6,348 nucleotides of DNA from Spirochaetota bacterium (GCA_028276145.1 JAPYWX010000092.1:1-6348); one strand, 5' to 3'. Positions 1 to 5,683 are shown, numbered from the stretch's first letter. The notes: generated from the sequence alone by a model not told the origin. Made by a program: numbers and translations.

Positions 1-177
1 AGCTTTTTCTAGTGCTTCTTTGTTGAGTCTGGGTAGTACGCCGGGGTATCCCATACAGACAGGGCATGTATTGCTGTTCGGCTCAGCTCCAAATTCTGTA
101 GAACAATTACAGAACAGTTTCGTTTTGGTATTTAACTGTACATGAACTTCTAAACCGATGACTGGTTCGTACTCCAT
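1..177 (-). CDS. gatB: Asp/Glu-tRNA(Asn/Gln) amidotransferase subunit B, N-terminal fragment
   Basis: Reading the minus strand from the ATG at 177-175 gives 59 uninterrupted codons to the window edge. The protein opens with MEYEPVIGLEVHVQL, the family's conserved start, followed by C23-x-C25, C38-x-x-C41 and the GYPGVLPRLN stretch at 43-52 that is typical of GatB. GatB is the subunit of the GatCAB complex that binds the misacylated Glu-tRNA(Gln) or Asp-tRNA(Asn) and phosphorylates its side chain before GatA-derived ammonia makes it Gln or Asn; it is cytoplasmic. The four cysteines match the zinc-knuckle version of the family (other GatBs lack them). The usual length is about 470-490 residues, so about 88% lies outside the window. 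The SD sequence AGGTGGG (181-187) ends only 3 nt before the ATG. The gene is 58 bp downstream of the spoIID-like gene, and I see no strong terminator between them, so co-transcription is plausible. Confidence 0.95.
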   Translation of the reverse strand, partial: MEYEPVIGLEVHVQLNTKTKLFCNCSTEFGAEPNSNTCPVCMGYPGVLPRLNKEALEKA

Positions 178-235
178 AATCCCACCTAAAAAATTTTGTT
201 AAAAATTTTAATACTAGAACATATAAAATATCATT
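178..235 (-). other. Short AT-rich spacer between spoIID-like gene and gatB
   Basis: The 58-bp spacer is nearly all A/T apart from the gatB SD. It contains two AAAATTTT palindromes (190-197 and 202-209). There is a -10-like TATTAA on the minus strand but no convincing -35 for it, and no GC-rich terminator. I read it as an intra-operon spacer, though a weak gatB promoter cannot be excluded. Confidence 0.4.
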
Positions 236-1393
236 TTAGTATAGCCTCGTTATGTCTGTGTCTTTGAAGTAGAATTTGATGATTTCCCTGTAGTTGTATC
301 CTTGTTCTGCCATTTCTTTGGAGCCCCATTGGGATAACCCAACGCCATGTCCCCATCCGTAACCACTGAACTTTATAACTTTGTCTTTTAACTCTACGCT
401 AAATTTAGGACTTAGAATGGAAGGTATTAATTCCCTTAACTTATGTACAGAGATGGTATTACTTATTTCTTCACCGTTTTTTGTTATTCCAATGATGTTT
501 ACTTCTTTCACTGAGCCTGAAGGTAACCTATAGGGAATAATTATTTCTTTGATTGTTATATTTTCTGAGCCAAATATAATTTTGGAAAATTCGCGAGTAC
601 TGATAGTTGTATCCCATCTAGACCTGTAGTTGAATTTCGAAAAATTATCTACAGATGGTTTTAGATAAGGTAGGCTTTTGTCTAGAAGTAAGCTAGAATC
701 TTCTATAAATCCACCTGAAGTAGCATGAAAAAAAGCTGGTATTATTTCGTCTTTGTGGGTTATAACAAGTCCTCTTGTGTCAATTACTGCTCTTGTGGAC
801 TTAGGGTGTAGGTTTCTTAGCCCTTTGTAAACTTGGGATTTATAGGAAGCGTAAACATCAAACAATATATTTTTTGAATTCTTTATTGAATACAGTGCAT
901 ACGTTCGAGATGTTATAGCTTGTGCTTTTAGTGCTTCGATTGACCATGTTGCTGGCATCTCAGAAGGTACAACACACTCTAAATACTGTTCTAGCGGTAA
1001 AACGTTTATTAGGTAAATGTAACCGTTAGTTAATACCACTCTAAATATACCGGGGTATTCTATTCCGTTGTAGCTAATTGTTGAGCTTGAGTAGATTTCT
1101 ATTGTGTCTGTTTCACTAGGGGAGTCGTTTATTACTAGTCCTGATTCATTAGCTTTTATTTCTATCCTGTTTTCAATAGCCTTGCCGAATAAAGAACCAC
1201 CAATTACAGTGAATGTTCCTTTTGATTTAAATTCTATCTTCCCGTAAGGGGGTAATCTGTCTATGAGTACTCTGATTAAAGGTTCTTCATTTATCTCGTT
1301 CTGAGGTACTGGTGACATGCAGCTGAATATGAAGACCGAACTAAGAAAAATTAATAAAGGAGGTAGTATATGTCTGAATTTTCTCAATTCCAT
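236..1393 (-). CDS. SpoIID/LytB-domain protein, putative peptidoglycan lytic transglycosylase lipoprotein
   Basis: This is a 385-residue protein. Residues 1-24 form a signal sequence (basic MELRKFRH, then a hydrophobic run), ending in F-I-F-S before Cys25. This resembles a relaxed lipobox, so the protein is probably exported and lipid-anchored. The SpoIID/LytB domain fills roughly 105-383. It shows N-V-L-P-L-E-Q-Y-L (130-138), the PSEMP motif (143-147) whose Glu145 aligns with the catalytic glutamate of SpoIID, EALKAQAITSRTYAL (153-167), HATSGG (223-228) and the hallmark GWGHGVGLSQWG (346-357). SpoIID proteins cleave glycan strands stripped of stem peptides. In sporulating Firmicutes they act in engulfment, but homologues occur widely in non-sporulating bacteria. 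No SpoIIP, SpoIIM or other sporulation gene is in view, so a role in wall remodelling or division is more likely than sporulation. The start is supported by AGGGG (1403-1407), 9 nt upstream, and by the promoter at 1419-1446. Confidence 0.9.
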   Translation of the reverse strand: MELRKFRHILPPLLIFLSSVFIFSCMSPVPQNEINEEPLIRVLIDRLPPYGKIEFKSKGTFTVIGGSLFGKAIENRIEIKANESGLVINDSPSETDTIEIYSSSTISYNGIEYPGIFRVVLTNGYIYLINVLPLEQYLECVVPSEMPATWSIEALKAQAITSRTYALYSIKNSKNILFDVYASYKSQVYKGLRNLHPKSTRAVIDTRGLVITHKDEIIPAFFHATSGGFIEDSSLLLDKSLPYLKPSVDNFSKFNYRSRWDTTISTREFSKIIFGSENITIKEIIIPYRLPSGSVKEVNIIGITKNGEEISNTISVHKLRELIPSILSPKFSVELKDKVIKFSGYGWGHGVGLSQWGSKEMAEQGYNYREIIKFYFKDTDITRLY

Positions 1394-1418
1394 ATTATAA
1401 TACCCCTGTTTGAATAAT

Positions 1419-1446
1419 TTTATAGGATTTCCTAAGAGTGAGTCAA
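1419..1446 (-). promoter_or_regulatory. Predicted sigma70-type promoter of the spoIID-like gene
   Basis: On the minus strand, TTGACT (1446-1441) is followed after 16 nt by TATAAA (1424-1419). Both hexamers match the consensus at 5 of 6 positions. Transcription would start near 1412, leaving a leader of about 19 nt that carries the AGGGG ribosome-binding site. The SpoIID-like gene and possibly gatB would be read from here. Confidence 0.65.
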
Positions 1447-1452
1447 GAAGGA

Positions 1453-1617
1453 ATGATGAGGTTTGTTGAGAAATTCAAGTTCTTTGGAATCTACTTGAAG
1501 GGAAAGGGAAGTTGGCTTAAGGTATGGAATTTTTATGGCTATCTATATTTTTTTACTTTGGAGATGCTATGCATCGGAGATGCTACGCATCAGAGATGCT
1601 ACGCATCTCTATCTTAA
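1453..1617 (+). CDS. Possible small ORF of 53-54 codons, unrecognised
   Basis: This frame is open from the ATG at 1453 (or a second ATG at 1456) to TAA at 1615-1617. I do not recognise the product. It begins MMRFVEKFKFFGIYLKGKGS, then is rich in aromatics (WLKVWNFYGYLYFF), and its last 18 or so residues are encoded by the tandem palindromic repeat. Support is limited: AAGAAGGA (1445-1452) lies 3 nt before the second ATG, a spacing also used by gatB and the peroxiredoxin gene here. Against it, no clear plus-strand promoter precedes it, the region also holds the divergent spoIID promoter, and a tail made of repeat DNA suggests chance reading or a decayed fragment. I rate it more likely spurious than real. 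Confidence 0.2.
   Translation: MMRFVEKFKFFGIYLKGKGSWLKVWNFYGYLYFFTLEMLCIGDATHQRCYASLS
1560..1610. repeat. Three-copy 16-bp tandem repeat forming an imperfect palindrome
   Basis: Three head-to-tail 16-bp units occupy 1560-1575, 1576-1591 and 1592-1607, with consensus GGAGATGCTACGCATC. Unit 1 has T for C at one loop position and unit 3 begins with A instead of G. Each unit holds GATGC-TAY-GCATC, a 5-bp stem with a 3-nt loop. The third unit plus TCT gives a perfect 8-bp stem (1592-1599 with 1603-1610). The whole block 1561-1609 can also fold on itself around 1585: 7 bp, 5 bp and 5 bp of pairing separated by two symmetric 3x3 mismatched loops. It is intergenic and may be a dispersed repeat family, a cruciform-prone site or an RNA hairpin. 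Its function is unknown. Confidence 0.9.
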
Positions 1618-1627
1618 CATTAAGATA
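1610..1627. repeat. Perfect 8-bp inverted repeat with 2-nt centre
   Basis: TATCTTAA (1610-1617) and TTAAGATA (1620-1627) are perfect inverted copies around CA. The element directly abuts the tandem repeat block and lies about 100 bp upstream of argJ. Its size and symmetry suit a dimeric repressor operator. A 2-nt loop is too tight for a good full-length RNA hairpin, and there is no following U tract, so a terminator is unlikely. The sequence does not match the arginine-repressor box. Confidence 0.6.
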
Positions 1628-1682
1628 AACACAGGTATGGTAATCAAGCTTATGTTGATGTAGGTTAGATTTTTAGAAATTT

Positions 1683-1712
1683 TTGAATGATGTTGGTTGT
1701 GTATTTTACTAT
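1683..1712 (+). promoter_or_regulatory. Candidate argJ promoter
   Basis: TTGAAT (1683-1688) is followed after 18 nt by TACTAT (1707-1712). Both hexamers are imperfect. The predicted start near 1719 would give a leader of only about 10 nt consisting mainly of the G-rich SD. If this promoter is used, the ATG at 1717 falls at or before the transcript start, which favours translation from 1729. The TGAAT is half of an ARG-box-like motif, but no second half is present. Confidence 0.35.
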
Positions 1713-1718
1713 ATAGAT

Positions 1719-1724
1719 GGGGGG
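1719..1724 (+). promoter_or_regulatory. argJ ribosome-binding site that decides the start
   Basis: A run of six Gs ends 4 nt before the ATG at 1729. The upstream in-frame ATG at 1717 would itself overlap this run and lacks any SD, so 1729 is preferred. The closely similar AAGGGGGG before the peroxiredoxin gene supports G-run SDs in this genome. Confidence 0.65.
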
Positions 1725-1728
1725 TATT

Positions 1729-2925
1729 ATGAATAAAGTATCTGGAGGTGTAATTGCTCCAAGGGGTTTTAAAGCTACTGGGGTAGCAAGTGGGATAAAA
1801 ATATCAGGTAAAAAGGATATGGCTTTGATACTTTCTGATAAGCCTTGTGCAGTTGGTGCTGTTTTCACAACGAATATCTTCAAAGCAGCTCCTATAATTG
1901 TGAGTCAGGAAATAATAAAAGCAAACCCTACAGGGATAAGGGGTATAGTAGCTAACAGTGGTAATGCTAATTGTTTGACTGGAGAAGAGGGAATTAGGAA
2001 TGCTCGCACAATGGTAGAAATTACCGAAAAATACTTGAATTTGCCTAATAATTCAATACTTGTTGCTTCTACTGGAATAATAGGTAAACAGTTACCAATG
2101 AGTATAGTAGAATATGGAATATCAAAGCTTGTTCAAAGAATCTCTGTAGAAAATAGTTCTTCCTTAGCAGCAGAAGGAATAATGACAACTGATACAAAAA
2201 TAAAACAGACTTCGTATCAGTATATTTCTGGCTTAGAGTCTTTTAGGATTGGTGCTATAGGTAAAGGCAGTGGAATGATAAACCCATCAATGGCAACAAT
2301 GTTGTGTTTTGTTACTACCGATGCAAAGATAAGTTATGAACTTCTTAACGAAGCTCTGAGGGAAGCAGTAGAGGAAACTTTTAATAGAATTACGGTTGAT
2401 GGTGATATGAGTACGAACGATACGGTATTTGTGTTAGCTAATGGTAACTCGAGCTTTGAAGTGAAGGAAAAGGACGAAAAGTATCAAATATTTCTTGAAC
2501 ACTTAAAAGCTACTCTTAATGATATAGCTTTGATGATAGTTGAGGATGGTGAGGGGGTGACCAAAGTCGTAAAAATTAATGTTATAAACGCAAAGAAGCA
2601 GGAGGAAGCTGAGAAAGTAGCTAGAAGAGTAGCTAATTCTTTACTTGTAAAAACTATGTTATTTGGCGAAAATCCTAACTGGGGTAGAATAATAGCGGCT
2701 ATAGGCTCATCAGGCGTGAGTATAAATCCTTCGAAACTTCAAGTAAAGGTAAACAATGTAACAATATTTGAAGAAGGTAATTTCATAGGCTATGAGAAAA
2801 ACGACATACTGAAAGATAAAATGATAACGATTGATATTAATCTTAATGCAGGTAAGTTCTCGTATTTTGTTTATTCAACAGACCTTAGCTACGATTATGT
2901 TAAAATAAATGCTGAGTATACGTAA
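1729..2925 (+). CDS. argJ: Glutamate N-acetyltransferase / amino-acid acetyltransferase (ArgJ)
   Basis: From the ATG at 1729 the protein has 398 residues, a normal family length. ArgJ moves the acetyl group from N-acetylornithine to glutamate, recycling it in cyclic arginine synthesis; bifunctional members also make N-acetylglutamate from acetyl-CoA. Visible signatures (numbered from 1729) are GGVIAPRGFKA near the N-terminus, STGIIG (114-119, with the Thr-Gly pair of the oxyanion hole), GKGSGMINPSMATMLCF (178-194) and DGDMSTNDT (224-232), then NPNWGRI (315-321). The precursor cuts itself between Ala189 and Thr190 in MATML; Thr190 becomes the new N-terminus of the beta chain and the nucleophile. 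The C-terminus ends INAEYT, close to the usual ending. No other arginine gene is adjacent. Sequence alone does not settle mono- or bifunctionality. A start at 1717 would add four residues (MGGI) and is less likely. Confidence 0.96.
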   Translation: MNKVSGGVIAPRGFKATGVASGIKISGKKDMALILSDKPCAVGAVFTTNIFKAAPIIVSQEIIKANPTGIRGIVANSGNANCLTGEEGIRNARTMVEITEKYLNLPNNSILVASTGIIGKQLPMSIVEYGISKLVQRISVENSSSLAAEGIMTTDTKIKQTSYQYISGLESFRIGAIGKGSGMINPSMATMLCFVTTDAKISYELLNEALREAVEETFNRITVDGDMSTNDTVFVLANGNSSFEVKEKDEKYQIFLEHLKATLNDIALMIVEDGEGVTKVVKINVINAKKQEEAEKVARRVANSLLVKTMLFGENPNWGRIIAAIGSSGVSINPSKLQVKVNNVTIFEEGNFIGYEKNDILKDKMITIDINLNAGKFSYFVYSTDLSYDYVKINAEYT

Positions 2926-2941
2926 TAGGTTCTAAGTTTTC

Positions 2942-2984
2942 AGTGCGTTAGAAATTCTTTAAGAATCATTTTTGTGGCACTTTT
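2942..2984 (+). terminator. Weak possible argJ terminator
   Basis: AGTGC (2942-2946) can pair with GCACT (2977-2981), enclosing an inner inverted repeat ATTCTT-T-AAGAAT (2954-2966). A short T run follows the outer stem. The long unpaired stretches make this a poor structure. It is the best candidate in the first part of the 212-bp gap between argJ and mtnP. A second small hairpin, GTGCT-TAAT-AGCAC, sits at 3038-3051 without a T tract. Confidence 0.25.
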
Positions 2985-3064
2985 GCTCGAAGTACTTTTT
3001 TAAATATTGTTTTAGCTCCCTTAGAATTTTAGGTTGGGTGCTTAATAGCACATTCTTTAGTATT

Positions 3065-3094
3065 TTGACTATAAACTTGAAGTTTGTTTACTAT
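3065..3094 (+). promoter_or_regulatory. Predicted promoter of the mtnP-adk-infA-trmI operon
   Basis: TTGACT (3065-3070) and TACTAT (3089-3094) are separated by 18 nt. The start would fall near 3101, giving a leader of about 37 nt that ends with GAAGGGG (3125-3131), 6 nt before the mtnP ATG. The -35 hexamer is identical to those predicted for the spoIID-like and peroxiredoxin genes. The leader looks too short for a riboswitch. Confidence 0.6.
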
Positions 3095-3137
3095 ATTTTT
3101 TATTCTTATTCTAGCCTTTTCTTAGAAGGGGAAAGAG

Positions 3138-4010
3138 ATGGTTGGAACTGTGAAAATAGGTGTTATTGGTGGTAGCGGGCTTTATAATTTTTCATCGGCT
3201 AAGGTTATTGATGAAATAGACATTGATACTCCTTTTGGTAAGCCTTCGGATAAGATAACTATAGTTGATGTTGAAGGTAAAAAGGTAGCATTCCTGCCTA
3301 GGCATGGAAGAGGGCATGTGTATCCACCTACACATATTCCAATGAAAGCAAATATTTGGGCTTTGAAATATTTGGGTGTCAAAAAGCTTATAGGAGTGAG
3401 TGCTGTAGGTAGCTTGAGGGAAGAACTTAAACCAATGGATTTTGTTATACCGTCACAGCTTATAGATTTCACAAGGTGGAGGGAATTGACATTTTTTGGA
3501 GTTGGGCTTGTTGGGCATGTTTCGATGGCAGATCCATTTTGTAATGAACTATCAAGTGAGATAAAAAGAATAATTGATGAGAACCTTAAGGATATAACAG
3601 TTCATACGGGTAAGACATATATAACCATTGAGGGACCTCAGTTTTCAAGTAGAGCTGAGAGCCATATGTTTAGGCAATGGGGAGCTGATATAATTGGAAT
3701 GACAGCGGCAGGTGAAGCAAAACTAGCTAGGGAAGCAGAAATATGTTATTCTCTTATATCTATGGTGACAGATTATGATTGTTGGTATGAAGGGCATGAA
3801 GATGTCACTGTCGAGATGGTCCTTAGTTATATGAACAAAAATATAGGGAATATTCTCAGAATGTTGCCAGTCATAATTAAAAACATTGACGAAGACAGAA
3901 AGTGTTCTTGTGAGGAGGCAGCTAAATTTGCTATAATGACTTCAAAGGATAAGATACCTCAGGATGTTAAGAAGAAGCTAGCAATTTTCTACGAAAAGTA
4001 TTGGAGTTAG
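3138..4010 (+). CDS. mtnP: S-methyl-5'-thioadenosine phosphorylase
   Basis: This 290-residue protein belongs to the PNP/MTAP phosphorylase family. It splits methylthioadenosine with phosphate into adenine and methylthioribose-1-phosphate, clearing a by-product of polyamine synthesis. Motifs: IGVIGGSGLY (7-16), the phosphate-binding LPRHGRGH (53-60), SAVGSL (88-93), EGPQFSSRAE (165-174), MTAAGEA (188-194) and TDYDCW (211-216). Asp212 and Asp214 of this last motif mark preference for 6-aminopurines, so adenine nucleosides rather than inosine or guanosine. Near the C-terminus is C256-S-C258. CxC motifs with disulfides are known in thermostable archaeal homologues such as Sulfolobus MTAPII, and Cys135, Cys203 and Cys215 may be partners; disulfides here are inference. 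It is first in a four-gene operon and ends 3 nt before adk. The ATG has a good SD; an in-frame GTG at codon 5 is less likely. Confidence 0.94.
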   Translation: MVGTVKIGVIGGSGLYNFSSAKVIDEIDIDTPFGKPSDKITIVDVEGKKVAFLPRHGRGHVYPPTHIPMKANIWALKYLGVKKLIGVSAVGSLREELKPMDFVIPSQLIDFTRWRELTFFGVGLVGHVSMADPFCNELSSEIKRIIDENLKDITVHTGKTYITIEGPQFSSRAESHMFRQWGADIIGMTAAGEAKLAREAEICYSLISMVTDYDCWYEGHEDVTVEMVLSYMNKNIGNILRMLPVIIKNIDEDRKCSCEEAAKFAIMTSKDKIPQDVKKKLAIFYEKYWS

Positions 4011-4013
4011 TTT

Positions 4014-4649
4014 ATGAAAATCCTTATATTAGGAGCTCCGGGCGCTGGTAAGGGAACACAAAGTAAGTTCATCAGTGAGAAGCTTAATATTCCTCATGTC
4101 TCAACAGGTGATATCCTCAGGAAGGAAATCAGTCTGAGTACGGAGCTGGGGAAAAAAGTAAGGGAGTATGTTGAGAGCGGTAAACTAGTTCCTGATGAGA
4201 TAATAGCTGATATTCTTTTAAATGAGCTTAAGAATGATATATACAAAAATGGTTATATTCTCGATGGATTTCCTAGAAACTTGAACCAAGCAAGAATACT
4301 GGAAGAGAAAGGTATTGCTTTTGATAAGGTTATTTTGATTGATGCCTCAGAGGATGAAATAGTCAAAAGGCTGAGTGGTAGAAGGGTTTGTAAAAACTGC
4401 AATGCAGTTTTTAATGTATACTACAACAAACCTAAGGTTGATGGTATCTGTGACTACTGCGGAGGAGAATTAATACAGAGAGATGATGATAAGGAAGAAG
4501 TTGTTAGAAACAGGTTCAAAGTTTTCTATGAGCAAACGATGCCAGTTATAAATTATTACGAACAAAAAGGTGTTTTAATAAAAGTTAATGGAAATAATTC
4601 ACTTGACGATATAAAAAATGAAATTTTCAGTCTTCTTGGGGTAGGTTGA
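4014..4649 (+). CDS. adk: Adenylate kinase, zinc-binding LID type
   Basis: The 211 residues match the usual long-form bacterial enzyme, which interconverts ATP + AMP and 2 ADP in the cytoplasm. The P-loop GAPGAGKGT is at 7-15, the AMP-binding STGDILR at 30-36, and the ILDGFPR signature at 82-88 with Arg88. The LID domain (about 120-160) carries four cysteines, Cys126-x2-Cys129 and Cys146-x2-Cys149, the structural zinc site of Gram-positive-like and thermophile enzymes. RDDDKEEVVRNRF (156-168) supplies the LID and core arginines. GGAG inside the last codons of mtnP serves as SD, 8 nt before the ATG. Its TGA shares one base with the infA ATG, so the two are probably translationally coupled. In most bacteria adk lies by secY and map; neither is here. 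Confidence 0.97.
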   Translation: MKILILGAPGAGKGTQSKFISEKLNIPHVSTGDILRKEISLSTELGKKVREYVESGKLVPDEIIADILLNELKNDIYKNGYILDGFPRNLNQARILEEKGIAFDKVILIDASEDEIVKRLSGRRVCKNCNAVFNVYYNKPKVDGICDYCGGELIQRDDDKEEVVRNRFKVFYEQTMPVINYYEQKGVLIKVNGNNSLDDIKNEIFSLLGVG

Positions 4650-4867
4650 TGGCTAAAGATGATGTTTTAAAGTTTGAGGGTGTGATTATTAAGCAATTGC
4701 CAAATTCAATGTTTAAAGTTAAGCTTGATAACGGTAAAGAGGTTTTGGCGGTTCCTTCCGGCAAGATACGCATAAACTCCATAAAGATGATAGAAGGGGA
4801 TAAGGTAGTTGTTGAGTTCTCACCTTATGACCTTACAAAAGGTAGAATTGTATACAGGTACAGGTAG
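4649..4867 (+). CDS. infA: Translation initiation factor IF-1
   Basis: From the ATG at 4649 the protein has exactly 72 residues, the canonical IF-1 length, starting MAKDDVLKFEG. It is a single OB-fold. LPNSMFKVKLDNGKEVLA (17-34), SGKIRIN and VEFSPYDLTKGRIVYRYR (55-72) are the family's signature blocks. IF-1 binds the A site of the 30S subunit with IF-2 and IF-3 during initiation. An in-frame TTG at 4646 would add one Met but has no advantage; the ATG overlaps the adk stop as TGATG. A G-rich SD (GGGG at 4638-4641) is inside adk. One mild deviation is VPSGK (35-39) where most homologues have H-I-SGK. Confidence 0.96.
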   Translation: MAKDDVLKFEGVIIKQLPNSMFKVKLDNGKEVLAVPSGKIRINSIKMIEGDKVVVEFSPYDLTKGRIVYRYR

Positions 4868-4878
4868 TCGAATAATTT

Positions 4879-5637
4879 ATGATAAGAGAAGGTGAACCAA
4901 TATACTTATTCAACTCGGATAAGGCAAAATATCTAGTTATTTTCAAACCTAATGGATTCTTTCAATGTCATCTTGGGAAGATAGTTTTCCCAGAAAAAGT
5001 TGAATGGGGACAGGTCTTAGAAACAAGTAAGGGATATAAGTTTTTTGTCCTAAAGCCTTCAATAGCAGATTTAGTGGTGAATGTTACCCGAAAAACCAAC
5101 ATAATGTACCCTAAAGACATAGGTTATATTTTGATGAACTCAACATTGAGAGATGGAGCTAAAGTTATTGAAGTTGGTACAGGTTCAGCTGGCATGACTA
5201 CAGTTCTGGCAATTCTAGTTGGTCCTAATGGTAAGGTTTTCTCTTTTGATAGGAGAGAGGAACATTTAAACAATGCTAAGAAAAATCTTGAGAAGTATGG
5301 ACTTTTGAATAGGGTTGTGCTTGAAGTTAGAGATGTTGCTATTGATGGCTTTGGTGTAGATGAAGCAGATTTGTGTATTATTGATTTACCTGAACCTTGG
5401 ACAATAATTCCTCATGCGAAAAAGTCACTGAAAGGAGGGGGAACAGTAAGTATTGTGGTACCTACTATAGAACAAGTACAGGAAACATTTAAAAGTTTGA
5501 AAAACCACAATTTTGTTAGGATAAAAGCTATTGAGTTACTTGAGAGAGAAATATATCTAAGAGAAGGAATAACGAGACCAAAAGAAAGAATGGTAGCCCA
5601 CACTGTTTACGTTATATACGCTTACAACACTTTGTAG
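4879..5637 (+). CDS. trmI: tRNA (adenine58-N1)-methyltransferase, TrmI family
   Basis: The 252 residues have the TrmI layout: a small beta-rich N-terminal domain (1-65), then a Rossmann methyltransferase domain. Using SAM, it methylates N1 of A58 in the T loop of tRNAs, a modification important for heat tolerance in Thermus. Visible are TRKTNIMYPKD (70-80), motif I VIEVGTGSAGMTT (96-108), the acidic end of strand 2 FSFDRREEH (121-129), DLPEPW (169-174) with the catalytic-site Asp169, QVQETFKSL (199-207) and the C-terminal RPKERMVAHT (233-242). Motif I reads GSAG where most relatives have GSGA. The ATG is 11 nt after the infA stop with only a weak upstream SD (GGTAG), suggesting coupling to infA translation. 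It is the last gene of the operon. Confidence 0.92.
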   Translation: MIREGEPIYLFNSDKAKYLVIFKPNGFFQCHLGKIVFPEKVEWGQVLETSKGYKFFVLKPSIADLVVNVTRKTNIMYPKDIGYILMNSTLRDGAKVIEVGTGSAGMTTVLAILVGPNGKVFSFDRREEHLNNAKKNLEKYGLLNRVVLEVRDVAIDGFGVDEADLCIIDLPEPWTIIPHAKKSLKGGGTVSIVVPTIEQVQETFKSLKNHNFVRIKAIELLEREIYLREGITRPKERMVAHTVYVIYAYNTL

Positions 5638-5642
5638 ATAAT

Positions 5643-5668
5643 TAGGCTTGACTAAAAGGTCAAGCCTA
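5643..5668. terminator. Hairpin between convergent trmI and peroxiredoxin genes
   Basis: TAGGCTTGAC (5643-5652) pairs perfectly with GTCAAGCCTA (5659-5668) around the loop TAAAAG. It lies 5 nt after the trmI stop and 15 nt after the peroxiredoxin stop on the other strand, so it is placed to end both transcripts. Neither side has a strong T tract, so termination might be weak, or the hairpin may mainly protect 3' ends. Confidence 0.75.
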
Positions 5669-5683
5669 TTGTAAGTTAGAGCT

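Noticed and set aside
1560..1610. CRISPR-like array
   Set aside because: The 16-bp units are directly adjacent with no spacers, and no cas gene is present.
1683..1712. ARG box (arginine repressor operator) upstream of argJ
   Set aside because: Only one TGAAT half-site is visible; the inverted ATTCA partner is missing.
1665..1883. 72-codon minus-strand frame over the argJ start
   Set aside because: It is antisense to well-conserved argJ codons, has no SD, and resembles nothing known.
2926..3137. SAM-type riboswitch before mtnP
   Set aside because: No conserved SAM riboswitch core is recognisable, and the predicted transcript start near 3101 leaves only about 37 nt of leader.
2972..3175. 67-codon plus-strand frame covering the argJ-mtnP gap
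   Set aside because: It is Phe/Tyr/Ser-rich low-complexity translation of AT-rich DNA, runs through the mtnP promoter and SD, and overlaps mtnP out of frame.
3182..3472. 96-codon minus-strand frame inside mtnP
   Set aside because: It is a shadow of the conserved mtnP coding frame.
5412..5603. 63-codon minus-strand frame inside trmI
   Set aside because: It is a shadow of trmI, whose frame carries the family motifs.
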